From contig JARFUL010000320.1 in the NCBI GenBank assembly GCA_029289015.1, positions 1 to 14,867 of the forward strand: 14,867 nucleotides of DNA, read 5' to 3'. The translations under genes and the position numbers were made by a program. Origin of the DNA: Syntrophobacteria bacterium. Lineage in GTDB: Bacteria; Desulfobacterota; Syntrophobacteria; JARFUL01. Positions 6,968 through 13,561 of this stretch are shown here, in pieces. The notes beneath the pieces were generated by a model. It did not search any database, was not told where the DNA came from, and saw nothing but the letters and a program-made list of their open reading frames with translations. Numbering within the stretch: the first letter of the stretch is position 1; the number at the start of each line of letters is the position of its first letter.

Positions 6968-7864
6968 CTAGACAGCCTCCTCCCTCTTAAGGCCCAACCG
7001 CGCGAACGCGTGGCGAAGGTCCTGGCCTGAGTAACCCCTCAGAACGAAGAGCAACCCCGCGTAGAGGAGGCTGAAGCCCAGCATGTAAACCAGCAGCGCG
7101 GACAAAGAGCCCGGGGCTGTGCCGAGCAGCCCCGCGGCCAGGATAAGAGAGCCGCCGGCCGCGAGACTCTTGATAATGAATAAAAAGGGCAGCCTCAAAA
7201 AGAGGTGTCTTGCGCTGAAGTAAAGCTCCATGAAGCACTGAAGCCCGAAGGATGCGCACGTGGCCACCGCGGCGCCGGATATCCCCCAGCGAGGGATCAA
7301 AAGCCAGTTGAGAAAGATGTTCGTTACCGCCGCGCTGATGTGCGCATAGGTGGAGAGCTTCGGCCTCTTGATGAGATGGAGGACCACGGAGCCGTAGACC
7401 CCCATGGTGCCGAGCTTGACGATATGGCAATCCGGGTTGTACTGTTTCACCGCGTGGATAAGATTGGCCGTGCCCACCAGGTTGTTATAGAGGGTGAAGA
7501 GGGCTTTTTCCCTGTCCATCATGGAGTAGGGCGCGGAGGGCTGCTCCGCGTAGTGCACCACCGCGTCCGGCGGGCCCTCGGAGAAGCCGCGGCTGAACGC
7601 GTGGCCCCTGAAGACCTTCTCAAGGAAGGAATAATCCGTTATGTCCCCCACCGCGACCCCGATCTCCCTCTGGCTCCTCGCTTTCCAGATCTCGGCCCTC
7701 GCGTGCATGTTGGGCACTTCCACCAGGGGTTCCATGTTCAGTTCATGGCCCCCGAGCCTGCGGAAATAGTTGTCCACCACCGCGACCTCCCATCCCCTGT
7801 TGGACAGATACATCGCGGTGGGCCAGCCGAGGTAGCCGTCTCCTCCCAAGATCAGGACTTTCAT
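6968..7864 (-). pseudogene. In-frame chimera: 5' half of SQD1-like epimerase joined to 3' end of Wzx-like flippase
   Basis: The open frame of 298 codons joins two unrelated families. Residues 1-158 are the N-terminal half of an extended SDR epimerase closest to UDP-sulfoquinovose synthase: LILGGDGYLGWPTA (4-17), the long insert with NYFRRLGGHELNMEPLVEV (32-50), VVHYAEQPSAPYSM (102-115), and HIVKLGTMGVYG (147-158). The family continues after GTMGxYG with a catalytic YxxxK and a substrate domain; both are absent. From about residue 159 the protein is hydrophobic and matches the C-terminal third of a polysaccharide flippase, with TNIFLNWLLIPRWGISGAAVAT (181-202) and about four helices. The junction is near 7391. 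The epimerase cannot be active and the flippase lacks most helices. A deletion inside a polysaccharide locus, or a false assembly join, explains it. Start ATG 7864 lies 47 bases after the regulator; its ribosome site is weak. Confidence 0.75.
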
Positions 7865-7911
7865 CTGGGCTCTCTTCCCTTCAGTGGTGCCTACCGGTTG
7901 ATAGTATGGGC

Positions 7912-8496
7912 TCAGGGCTCAAGGGTCACTATCCTCCCCTCCTCGACCCCCGCGCCCAAAAGCTCCCCCTTCCTCTCCTCGGTCTCGTTCAGGGACGCGA
8001 TGACGATCCTGTCGAAGTGCACCTCCTGAACCATGTCGAGGGGCAGGACATTGTGGCCCAGGAGCCGCCGGCCGCGGGGCTCGGGGTCGAAGATCCCGTA
8101 AAACTCGAGGCCGGTCCCCGCGAGGTGGAGGTAGGCCAGCTCCGCGACCTCCCCGGCCAGGTAGAAGGCCACCTTTTCCACCCCCTGGGCCCTCAGTTCC
8201 CTGTATACCCCGCCCAGTACCCCCTTGAGGCTCTGGTAGAACCCGAGGGAATACTGGAGGTACTCATAGGTGAGCCTTGTCTTCTCTTTAAAGCCCTCCT
8301 TGGTCAGGAGATACCTGACCCTGTTCGCGGGTATGGTGGTGACCTTCATGTAGCCCTTCTTGGCCAGCCTCTTGAGGAATGCGTTCACCAGACCCACGGA
8401 CACGCCGAGCCTCTTCGCGAGCTCCCGCTGGGTCACCTGGTCCCCCGCGCTAAGGGCCTCGAGCAGCCTGAGGATTCTGAAAGATTCCCGGTCCAT
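7912..8496 (-). CDS. Winged-helix regulator with Rossmann-like C-terminal domain
   Basis: A 194-residue protein. Residues 7-65 form a winged helix: FRILRLLEAL, then VTQRELAKRLGVSVGLVNAF (21-40) as the helix-turn-helix, and VRYLLTKEGFKEK (60-72) as the wing. The C-terminal part (about 105-190) alternates strands and helices with GVEKVAFYLAGEVAELAYL, YGIFDP, FDRIVIAS and EGRIVTL, like the small Rossmann domain of sugar O/N-acyltransferases such as PglD. Such regulators often head polysaccharide gene clusters, and this one heads the minus-strand sugar genes here. ATG 8496 is preferred because GGGAGG stands 4 bases before it. An ATG 21 bases further up (8517) has no ribosome site and lies almost at the predicted transcription start. 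The ligand is unknown; a nucleotide sugar is a guess. Confidence 0.75.
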   Translation of the reverse strand: MDRESFRILRLLEALSAGDQVTQRELAKRLGVSVGLVNAFLKRLAKKGYMKVTTIPANRVRYLLTKEGFKEKTRLTYEYLQYSLGFYQSLKGVLGGVYRELRAQGVEKVAFYLAGEVAELAYLHLAGTGLEFYGIFDPEPRGRRLLGHNVLPLDMVQEVHFDRIVIASLNETEERKGELLGAGVEEGRIVTLEP

Positions 8497-8525
8497 GATC
8501 CTCCCGGTGTTGTTCATTTTCTGAA

Positions 8526-8554
8526 CTAATATAGGGATCAGGGGGCTGTGTCAA
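8526..8554 (-). promoter_or_regulatory. Sigma-70-type promoter for the polysaccharide segment
   Basis: On the minus strand a perfect -35 TTGACA (8549-8554) is separated by 17 bases from TATTAG (8526-8531). TATATT overlaps at a 15-base spacing. Transcription would start near 8519, about 23 bases before the ATG at 8496, which leaves room for its GGGAGG site and supports that start over 8517. Confidence 0.55.
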
Positions 8555-8659
8555 GGGTTTTCTAGGAAAATCAGTATCTCCGCTGGCAGCGGTACGGGCA
8601 GGTTTACCCCGTTTTTGCCGGGGTCAGGGCTCTTTTTCGCGGGAAAGCGCCAGGCGGGA

Positions 8660-9697
8660 TCAGAACGCGTCGGTCCCAAGCTCCGCGGTGATAAGGTCTA
8701 CGTCCTCCTGGGTTTTGACGAACACGCCGAGGTTCCCGAGCCTTACATTCTCCAACCCCCCGTGCCTCGCGAGGGTGTAGGCCTCGATCATTTCTTGAAC
8801 AAGCGGCCGTCTGGTATCCTTCATCAGGTACTCGGGGAAGAACGCGAGGATGGTGAAGGGCACCCGGGGGTCCGTCTTCGCGAGGAGACCCGCGATCTGG
8901 CCCAGCTCCCCGGCCTCCACCACCCCCGGGATATAGAGGGAGAGCACCTCCAGCACGAACCCCCGCGAGACCATCTCATTGGGAAGGCTCAGTATCTGCC
9001 GGTTGTCGCATCCTGTGAGCCACTTGTGGCGGGCCGGGTCGAAAGCCTTTATGTCCAGCCAGAACGCGTCCACACCCGCGTCCTTGAGAATGTCGAGGTT
9101 CTGGGAGGTGAGCCCGTAGCCGTTGGTCTCGATGAGGACCCAAAGGTCGGTTGATTCCTTGATGCCCCGGGCGCACCTGGCGTAGAACTCGGGCCTGCAG
9201 GTGAGGTCTCCCCCGGTGAAGGCCGCGATGTTTCTTGCCGGCCCGAACCCCTGGGGGCTCATGAGCATCTGCTCCGGCTCCACCTTGCCCGGGCAGCTCT
9301 CTCCCCTTTCTCCCCTGGTGATGCAGCTCCCGCAGCACCGGCAGGTGTCGTGCGCGTGCCACGAGGTGGCCCTCTCCCTGGGCTCCTGGAGGGTGACCAG
9401 CTTTTTGTAGGCCACGGCCTGCAGCACTATGGCCTCAGCGGACATCCAGGACCCCTTCGCGTGCTGGCTGAACTCCCAGGAGTGGCACTTCCGGCACGTC
9501 ATGTTGCAGCCGGACTGGTATATGGAGAGGTAGTTCTCGGGCCTGGAGAGGTGGATGGAGGTGATGAGCCGCTCCAGCCTTCCGTCCCTCTTCCTGAGCG
9601 TCACTTGGCACGCGGGCAGGGACCGGCCCTCACGCTCCACGGAGCAGGCCCCCTGGGCATATTCCTGAGCGATGAGGTTGCAGTCTACGTCGGGCAT
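8660..9697 (-). CDS. Radical SAM protein with extra cysteine cluster (second gene of pair)
   Basis: A 345-residue cytoplasmic iron-sulfur enzyme. The radical SAM motif is CNMTCRKC (C64, C68, C71), the CX3CX2C that binds the 4Fe-4S cluster and S-adenosylmethionine. FTGGDLTCRPEF (160-171) is the SAM-binding GGE-type loop with Asp instead of Glu. Between them lies a cysteine-rich insert, C119, C121, C122, C125 and C135, that could hold a second cluster. LIETNGYGL (188-196) and FWLDIKAFD (212-220) are typical of PflA-like activases. The N-terminal part has three further cysteines (C6, C18, C30). AGGAG 10 or so bases before the ATG lies inside the end of the upstream gene, and only 3 bases separate the two genes. 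The substrate is unknown. It belongs to a family I recognise only as 'radical SAM protein' of PflA-like type. Confidence 0.8.
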   Translation of the reverse strand: MPDVDCNLIAQEYAQGACSVEREGRSLPACQVTLRKRDGRLERLITSIHLSRPENYLSIYQSGCNMTCRKCHSWEFSQHAKGSWMSAEAIVLQAVAYKKLVTLQEPRERATSWHAHDTCRCCGSCITRGERGESCPGKVEPEQMLMSPQGFGPARNIAAFTGGDLTCRPEFYARCARGIKESTDLWVLIETNGYGLTSQNLDILKDAGVDAFWLDIKAFDPARHKWLTGCDNRQILSLPNEMVSRGFVLEVLSLYIPGVVEAGELGQIAGLLAKTDPRVPFTILAFFPEYLMKDTRRPLVQEMIEAYTLARHGGLENVRLGNLGVFVKTQEDVDLITAELGTDAF

Positions 9698-9700
9698 ATC

Positions 9701-10627
9701 CTAACAGCTCCTTTTGGGTATGTATCTCTTGAGCGGGCACGCGTCCCGGGATTCGCAGGAGACGCAGTCCCTGGGATGGGTCTTGCAGCCCTTGGCCCGC
9801 GCGTGGGACGCGGCCAGCCGCGCGCCCGAGGAGCGGTAGGCCTCTTCGATCTCCGCGGCCACCTCCCCCGTGTTTCCGGGTATGTTTGTGACGCCGGAGA
9901 TGGAGACGTTTTCAAGGCCCGCGGCGCGCGCCATCTCAACGCACTCGTTCATCAATTCCCTGGAAGCGCCCGGGCACTCGTCCAGGACCCAGTTGGGCCT
10001 GAACGCGAGGAAGGCCACGGGGAGGCCCTTGTCCAGGGACGCGATGAACCGGCATATGGGCTCGATGTCGTCCTCGTTCATCCCGGGTATGGCCACAATG
10101 CGGAACTCCCAGAGCTTCTCGGGAGCGCTCTTTGCTACGATCCCCGCATTCCGGAGCACCGGCTCCACCCGCGCGCCGGTGAGCGCGCTCATGGTCTCCT
10201 CGGAGATGGCCTTTATGTCGAAGGTGATGGAGGTGGTGAACCCGAGAACCCTCGCGAGGGAATCCTCGGTGAGGTAGCCGTTGGTGTCGAAGTTGACCCT
10301 GGTGCCGGGGTCTATCCTCCTCGCCTCGCGGACAACCGTCTCTATGTAGGGCAGGTGGATGGTGGGCTCGCCCCCTGAGAAGAAGATCCTGTCCGCGGCC
10401 ATGAGCCTGCCCATCTTGGACCCGATGTTGGCCACGGATTCCTGAGCCAGGACTGCCGGGTCCATGAATCCGTCGATCACGGCCCGGTTGTCCGGGAACT
10501 GGGAGATGGTCCAGTTCTGGCACCCCAGGCACTTGAAGTTGCAGCCAGCCGTGAACACGGTGTAGCTCTCGGGTGGCGCGGGGTGAAGGGTCCGGGACGC
10601 GACCTGGGGCCCGGCCATGCGGCACAC
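9701..10627 (-). CDS. AmmeMemoRadiSam/PflA-like radical SAM protein (first gene of pair)
   Basis: The open part is 308 codons from GTG 10627, which has GGAGAG 6 bases before it. The core motif is CNFKCLGC (C29, C33, C36). FFSGGEPTIHLPYIETVV (82-99) is the SAM-binding GGEP loop. VNFDTNGYLTEDSL (111-124) and ITFDIKAI (134-141) are standard for the PflA-like branch. The C-terminus has a cysteine cluster C281, C288, C291, C297 and C308, likely for a second iron-sulfur cluster. The family normally begins about 35 residues earlier with CxxCxHxC...GxC. That segment is present just upstream in the same frame (CVLCEHRC...GVC) but lacks a start codon, because the ATG at 10728 is one base out of frame. 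The gene may therefore be frame-disrupted at its 5' end, or the sequence has a one-base error. The substrate is unknown. Confidence 0.8.
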   Translation of the reverse strand: MCRMAGPQVASRTLHPAPPESYTVFTAGCNFKCLGCQNWTISQFPDNRAVIDGFMDPAVLAQESVANIGSKMGRLMAADRIFFSGGEPTIHLPYIETVVREARRIDPGTRVNFDTNGYLTEDSLARVLGFTTSITFDIKAISEETMSALTGARVEPVLRNAGIVAKSAPEKLWEFRIVAIPGMNEDDIEPICRFIASLDKGLPVAFLAFRPNWVLDECPGASRELMNECVEMARAAGLENVSISGVTNIPGNTGEVAAEIEEAYRSSGARLAASHARAKGCKTHPRDCVSCESRDACPLKRYIPKRSC

Positions 10628-10728
10628 CCCGAGCTCTCCGGCCAGGCGGTCGGCCCCGCACCTGTGCTCGCACAGGACACACTCTTTGAGGTCGTTTTCC
10701 GGATACAGGGCGAAAAACCTCGGGACAT
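10628..10728 (-). other. Out-of-frame N-terminal segment of the radical SAM gene (apparent 1-base deletion)
   Basis: From ATG 10728 the frame reads MSRG and then leaves the family sequence. The frame of the downstream gene reads FFALYPENDLKECVLCEHRC, which carries the CxxCxxxC expected at the start of AmmeMemoRadiSam-like proteins, followed by GELGVC. Adding one base to the A5 run at 10713-10717 (T5 on the coding strand) would join them as MSRGFFALYPEND and give 342 residues. No ATG, GTG or TTG exists in the correct frame between the preceding stop and GTG 10627. Confidence 0.5.
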
Positions 10729-10937
10729 TAGAAGACCACTAAGATAGCTATTTTATATTAATAGCACATGTGCGCGTCTTATTCCCGAGATTATGTGGCG
10801 CGCCCTTCGTTCAATGTGGGATTGGAGCCCGGGGAAAGCCGCGGCCGGATTGACACGCGCTAGGTTTTCACATATCGTTATTTTTCCCAATGAGGCTACC
10901 CGGCCGGACCAAAACCAGGAGATGAGGAGGTCCCGAA

Positions 10938-11516
10938 ATGAAGATCGTCTGCCTTTTCGGAAGCCCGAGGGTCAAGGGCAACAGCGCAATAGTGGCCAAG
11001 AGGTTCATCGAGGCCGCGGAGAAGAAGGGCGCGGAGGTCCGCTCCTTTGTGCTCAACAAGCTGAAGTACCGCGGGTGCCAGGGCTGCTACACCTGCAAGA
11101 CCAAGCTGGACAGGTGCGTCCTAAAGGACGACCTGGAGGAGGTTTTGGACGCGGTGAGGGACGCGCACGCGCTGGTCATGGCCTCGGGGATCTACTACGG
11201 CGAGGTGACCTCCCAGCTCAAGGGGTTCATAGACCGCACCTTCTCGTACCTCAAGCCCGACTACGCGACCAACCCCGAGCCCTGCCGCCTAGAGCCGGGC
11301 AAGAAGCTGGTCATGGTCCTCACCCAGGCCAACCCGGACGAGACCGCGTTTGCCGACGTGTTCCCCAGGTACGACTACTTCTTCAAGTGGTACGGGTTCG
11401 AGGGTAGCCATCTCATCCGGGCCTGCGGCGTGCGGGACAAGGGAGAGGTAGAAGCGTGCGAGGACGTGATGAGGCTGGCTGAGGAGACCGCTGAGAAGCT
11501 CGTGGCCCAGGCATAG
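10938..11516 (+). CDS. Flavodoxin-family FMN protein with iron-sulfur-flavoprotein-like Cys motif
   Basis: A 192-residue protein of the NADPH-dependent FMN reductase/flavodoxin fold. LFGSPRVKGNSA (6-17) is the FMN phosphate loop. CQGCYTCKTKLDRC (C47, C50, C53, C60) follows the spacing C-x2-C-x2-C-x6-C described for archaeal iron-sulfur flavoproteins, so a 4Fe-4S cluster is possible, although many relatives keep only part of the motif. SGIYYGEVTSQLKGFIDRTF (83-102) is the conserved flavin-side segment. GAGGAGG 8 or so bases before the ATG supports the start. It is divergent from the radical SAM pair across a 200-base region and could supply electrons to it; this is inference only. Length is normal. 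Confidence 0.82.
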   Translation: MKIVCLFGSPRVKGNSAIVAKRFIEAAEKKGAEVRSFVLNKLKYRGCQGCYTCKTKLDRCVLKDDLEEVLDAVRDAHALVMASGIYYGEVTSQLKGFIDRTFSYLKPDYATNPEPCRLEPGKKLVMVLTQANPDETAFADVFPRYDYFFKWYGFEGSHLIRACGVRDKGEVEACEDVMRLAEETAEKLVAQA

Positions 11517-11731
11517 GGCTATATTTTTTCTCAGCGGACGCGCGCGGGCCGCGGCCCTTGCCCGCGTTCCTATGCCGTTTAATCCCACCCCATAAAGATA
11601 CAATCTCGTAGCTCAACATTTCTATTCATACAAAAATGTAGGTTTCTGCATGGGTTCCTCCCGGGGCCGAATCCCGGCTCCTGTCGGCTATCTATTTGAA
11701 TTAACACAATTTTGTAAAAACAGGGCCACTA

Positions 11732-11747
11732 TGGCACGCGGGTTGCT
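11732..11747 (+). promoter_or_regulatory. Sigma-54 (RpoN) promoter for glnA
   Basis: TGGCACG-CGGG-TTGCT matches the sigma-54 consensus TGGCACG-N4-TTGCW at every defined position, with exactly 10 bases between the invariant GG (11733-11734) and GC (11745-11746). Transcription would begin near 11758, giving glnA a 270-base leader. Control by a nitrogen-responsive enhancer-binding protein such as NtrC is expected for glnA, but no clear TGCACC-N5-GGTGCA site was found upstream. Confidence 0.75.
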
Positions 11748-11762
11748 CTAGTGCGATCGAAT

Positions 11763-11929
11763 CAACCGGTTGCAAGGCCGGGGTGAGGCTTGGGTCAACA
11801 GCTTACCCGCGTTACGGACTTTGGAGAGGGGCATTAAGGCCCTTCAATAGATAATAGGGAACCAACCGTAATCCACGGTGTTTTAAGTAGGCGTAATCAT
11901 GATCGCGGACTGGACATACCGGAGATCAT
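11763..11929 (+). other. Structured 5' leader of glnA
   Basis: Downstream of the sigma-54 start there is a perfect palindrome CAACCGGTTG (11763-11772), then four stems. GGGTGAGGCT pairs with AGCTTACCC (11781-11808, one bulge). GAGGGGC-ATTAAG-GCCCTTC (11826-11845) has 7 pairs including one G-U. ACCGT-AATCC-ACGGT is followed by GTTTT (11865-11884, terminator-like). ATGATC pairs with GATCAT around an inner CGG/CCG (11899-11929). It is not a known riboswitch that I recognise. Attenuation or a processed small RNA is possible. Confidence 0.4.
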
Positions 11930-11996
11930 CAGGGCCGAAGGGGGAATTTCATCCTGATACAGCCCTAAATATGGAGTTCAAGCAAGAGAATTTTGT

Positions 11997-12004
11997 GCTA
12001 TCAT
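11997..12004 (+). promoter_or_regulatory. Possible proximal extended -10 promoter of glnA
   Basis: TG-C-TATCAT forms an extended -10 element (hexamer 11999-12004) with only a poor -35 (GTTCAA at 17 bases). Transcription would start about 17 bases before the ATG, just ahead of AAAAGGAGG. It would give a second, nitrogen-independent start for glnA. Confidence 0.3.
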
Positions 12005-12027
12005 AGCTCATTCAAAAGGAGGTTCGT

Positions 12028-13356
12028 ATGGGTCCCAAGACAAAAAAAGACATTGTGAAGATCGTCAAGGAGCGAAACGTAAGCTTCATCCAGTTCTGGT
12101 TCACCGACATTCTGGGGTTCCTCAAGAGCTTCGCTATCACCCCCAAGGAGCTGGAGCTGGCGCTGAGCGAGGGCATGGGGTTCGACGGCTCCTCGATTGA
12201 GGGGTTCGCGCGGATCGAGGAGTCGGACATGGTGGCCAAGCCCGACCCCAACACCTTCGAGTTCCTCCCCTGGAGCCCCACGGACCGGCCGGTGGCCAGG
12301 ATGTTCTGCGACATCCTCCAGCCGGACGGTACCCCCTATGAGGGGGACCCCAGGTACGTTCTGAAGAGGCTCCTGCAGAAGGCCGCGGACAAGGGCTACA
12401 CCTACTATATCGGGCCGGAGCTGGAGTACTTCTACTTCAAGAACGACGAGGGGGTGGAGATCCTGGACAAGGGCGGCTACTTCGACACCGTGCCCCTCGA
12501 CCTGGCCAGCGACCTGAGAAGGGAGACCGTGTTTGCCTTGGAGGACCTCGGGGTGCAGGTGGAATACAGCCACCACGAGGTCGCGCCCAGCCAGCACGAG
12601 ATAGACATGCGCTACGACGAGGGGCTCGCAATGGCCGACAAGTGCATGACCTTCAGGGTCACGGTCAAGCAGATAGCGAGGATGAACGGGGTCTACGCGA
12701 CCTTCATGCCCAAGCCCATCTTCGGGGAGAACGGCTCGGGCATGCACACCCACCAGTCCCTGTTCAGGGGTGACAAGAACGCGTTCTTCGACCCGGGCGA
12801 CAAGTACCACCTCTCCGGGGAGGCGAAGTCCTACATCGCGGGGATAATGAGGCACGCGCGGGAGATGGCCGTGGTCACCAACCAGTGGGTCAACTCCTAC
12901 AAGAGGCTGGTTCCGGGCTACGAGGCGCCGGTCTACATCTCCTGGGCGCGGCGCAACCGGTCCGCGATGATCCGGGTGCCCATGTACAAGCCCGGCAAGG
13001 AGGAGGCCACCCGCATCGAGTTCCGGTCCCCGGACCCCACGTGCAACCCCTACCTCGCGTTCGCGGTAATGCTAGCAGCAGGGCTCAAGGGGATCAAGGA
13101 GGGCTACGAGCTCCCCGACCCGGTGGAGGAGGACATCTACGAGATGGACCTCGCCGCGAGGGAGAAGGCCGGGATAACCTCCCTGCCTGGGTCTCTCATC
13201 GAGGCCATCCATCAGCTGGAGAAGAGCGAGCTGGTGAGGGAGGCCCTTGGGGACCACATCTACTTCAAGCTCATTGAGAACAAGCACATCGAGTGGGACC
13301 GGTTCAGGACCCACGTGTCCAAGTTCGAAATAGACAACTACCTGCCGGTCCTTTAG
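12028..13356 (+). CDS. glnA: Glutamine synthetase type I
   Basis: A 442-residue enzyme that makes glutamine from glutamate, ammonia and ATP as a cytoplasmic dodecamer. GFDGSSIEGFARIEESDM (51-68) is the N-terminal signature. PELEYF (130-135) holds metal ligands E131 and E133. HHEVAPSQHEID (182-193) holds E184 and E191. GSGMHTHQSLF (236-246) holds the metal-binding histidine H240. NRSAMIRVP and RIEFRSPDPTCNPYLAFA (329-346) complete the active site. Length and the absence of the 25-residue insert and of the NLYDLP adenylylation site place it with the GSI-alpha type, which is controlled by feedback rather than adenylylation; R62 in the RIEESD segment matches the Bacillus feedback arginine. An excellent AAAAGGAGG stands 5 bases before the ATG. 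Expression is probably sigma-54 dependent (promoter at 11732). Confidence 0.97.
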   Translation: MGPKTKKDIVKIVKERNVSFIQFWFTDILGFLKSFAITPKELELALSEGMGFDGSSIEGFARIEESDMVAKPDPNTFEFLPWSPTDRPVARMFCDILQPDGTPYEGDPRYVLKRLLQKAADKGYTYYIGPELEYFYFKNDEGVEILDKGGYFDTVPLDLASDLRRETVFALEDLGVQVEYSHHEVAPSQHEIDMRYDEGLAMADKCMTFRVTVKQIARMNGVYATFMPKPIFGENGSGMHTHQSLFRGDKNAFFDPGDKYHLSGEAKSYIAGIMRHAREMAVVTNQWVNSYKRLVPGYEAPVYISWARRNRSAMIRVPMYKPGKEEATRIEFRSPDPTCNPYLAFAVMLAAGLKGIKEGYELPDPVEEDIYEMDLAAREKAGITSLPGSLIEAIHQLEKSELVREALGDHIYFKLIENKHIEWDRFRTHVSKFEIDNYLPVL

Positions 13357-13383
13357 TAGCAACGCGATATCGAAGCGATTCAA

Positions 13384-13418
13384 GGGGCGCTGCCCGAGAG
13401 GGCGCGCCCCTTTCATTT
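13384..13418 (+). terminator. Intrinsic terminator of glnA
   Basis: GGGGCGC (13384-13390) pairs with GCGCCCC (13404-13410); after one unpaired T, GCCC pairs with GGGC around a GAGA tetraloop. The stem is followed by TTTCATTT. It starts 27 bases after the glnA stop and is a strong rho-independent terminator. Confidence 0.75.
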
Positions 13419-13482
13419 ATCCCCCAAGAGCGAAGTAACAGAGCCCTTTTTGTCCCGCGCCAACGGGGCCTTTGGTTGCACC

Positions 13483-13512
13483 TTGCTGGTAAGAGCCCGG
13501 GCGGTGTATTCT
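13483..13512 (+). promoter_or_regulatory. Possible sigma-70 promoter of the ABM gene
   Basis: TTGCTG (13483-13488) and TATTCT (13507-13512) are 18 bases apart. They lie between the glnA terminator and the ABM start, about 50 bases before the ATG. Each hexamer matches the consensus only in part. Confidence 0.25.
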
Positions 13513-13561
13513 GAAAGGAGGATGAGTCTTTTCGGGGCCATGCTTTCAAAGGGGGTGGGGT

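Larger units (their letters stand above)
11517..12027. other. Intergenic region and glnA leader
   Basis: This 511-base stretch has no protein gene. It holds a GC-rich inverted repeat CGCGGGC/GCCCGCG (11543-11566) just after the flavoprotein gene, without a good T run. Next come AT-rich sequence with inverted repeats (11616-11639 and about 11705-11716), a consensus sigma-54 promoter (11732-11747) and a strongly structured leader (11763-11929). A possible proximal promoter lies at 11997-12004 and the AAAAGGAGG ribosome site at 12014-12022. Confidence 0.65.

Noticed and set aside
8607..8630. Hairpin ACCCCG-N7-CGGGGT after the radical SAM operon
   Set aside because: It sits where a terminator for the operon might be, but has no T run on the minus strand, so it was not called as a terminator.
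9350..10378. Plus-strand 342-codon open frame opposite the radical SAM genes
   Set aside because: It is the antisense shadow of two genes with intact catalytic motifs, has no ribosome site, and is Gly/Arg/Val-rich.
12001..12855. Minus-strand 284-codon open frame opposite glnA
   Set aside because: It lies wholly antisense to an unmistakable glutamine synthetase and has a biased, family-less translation.
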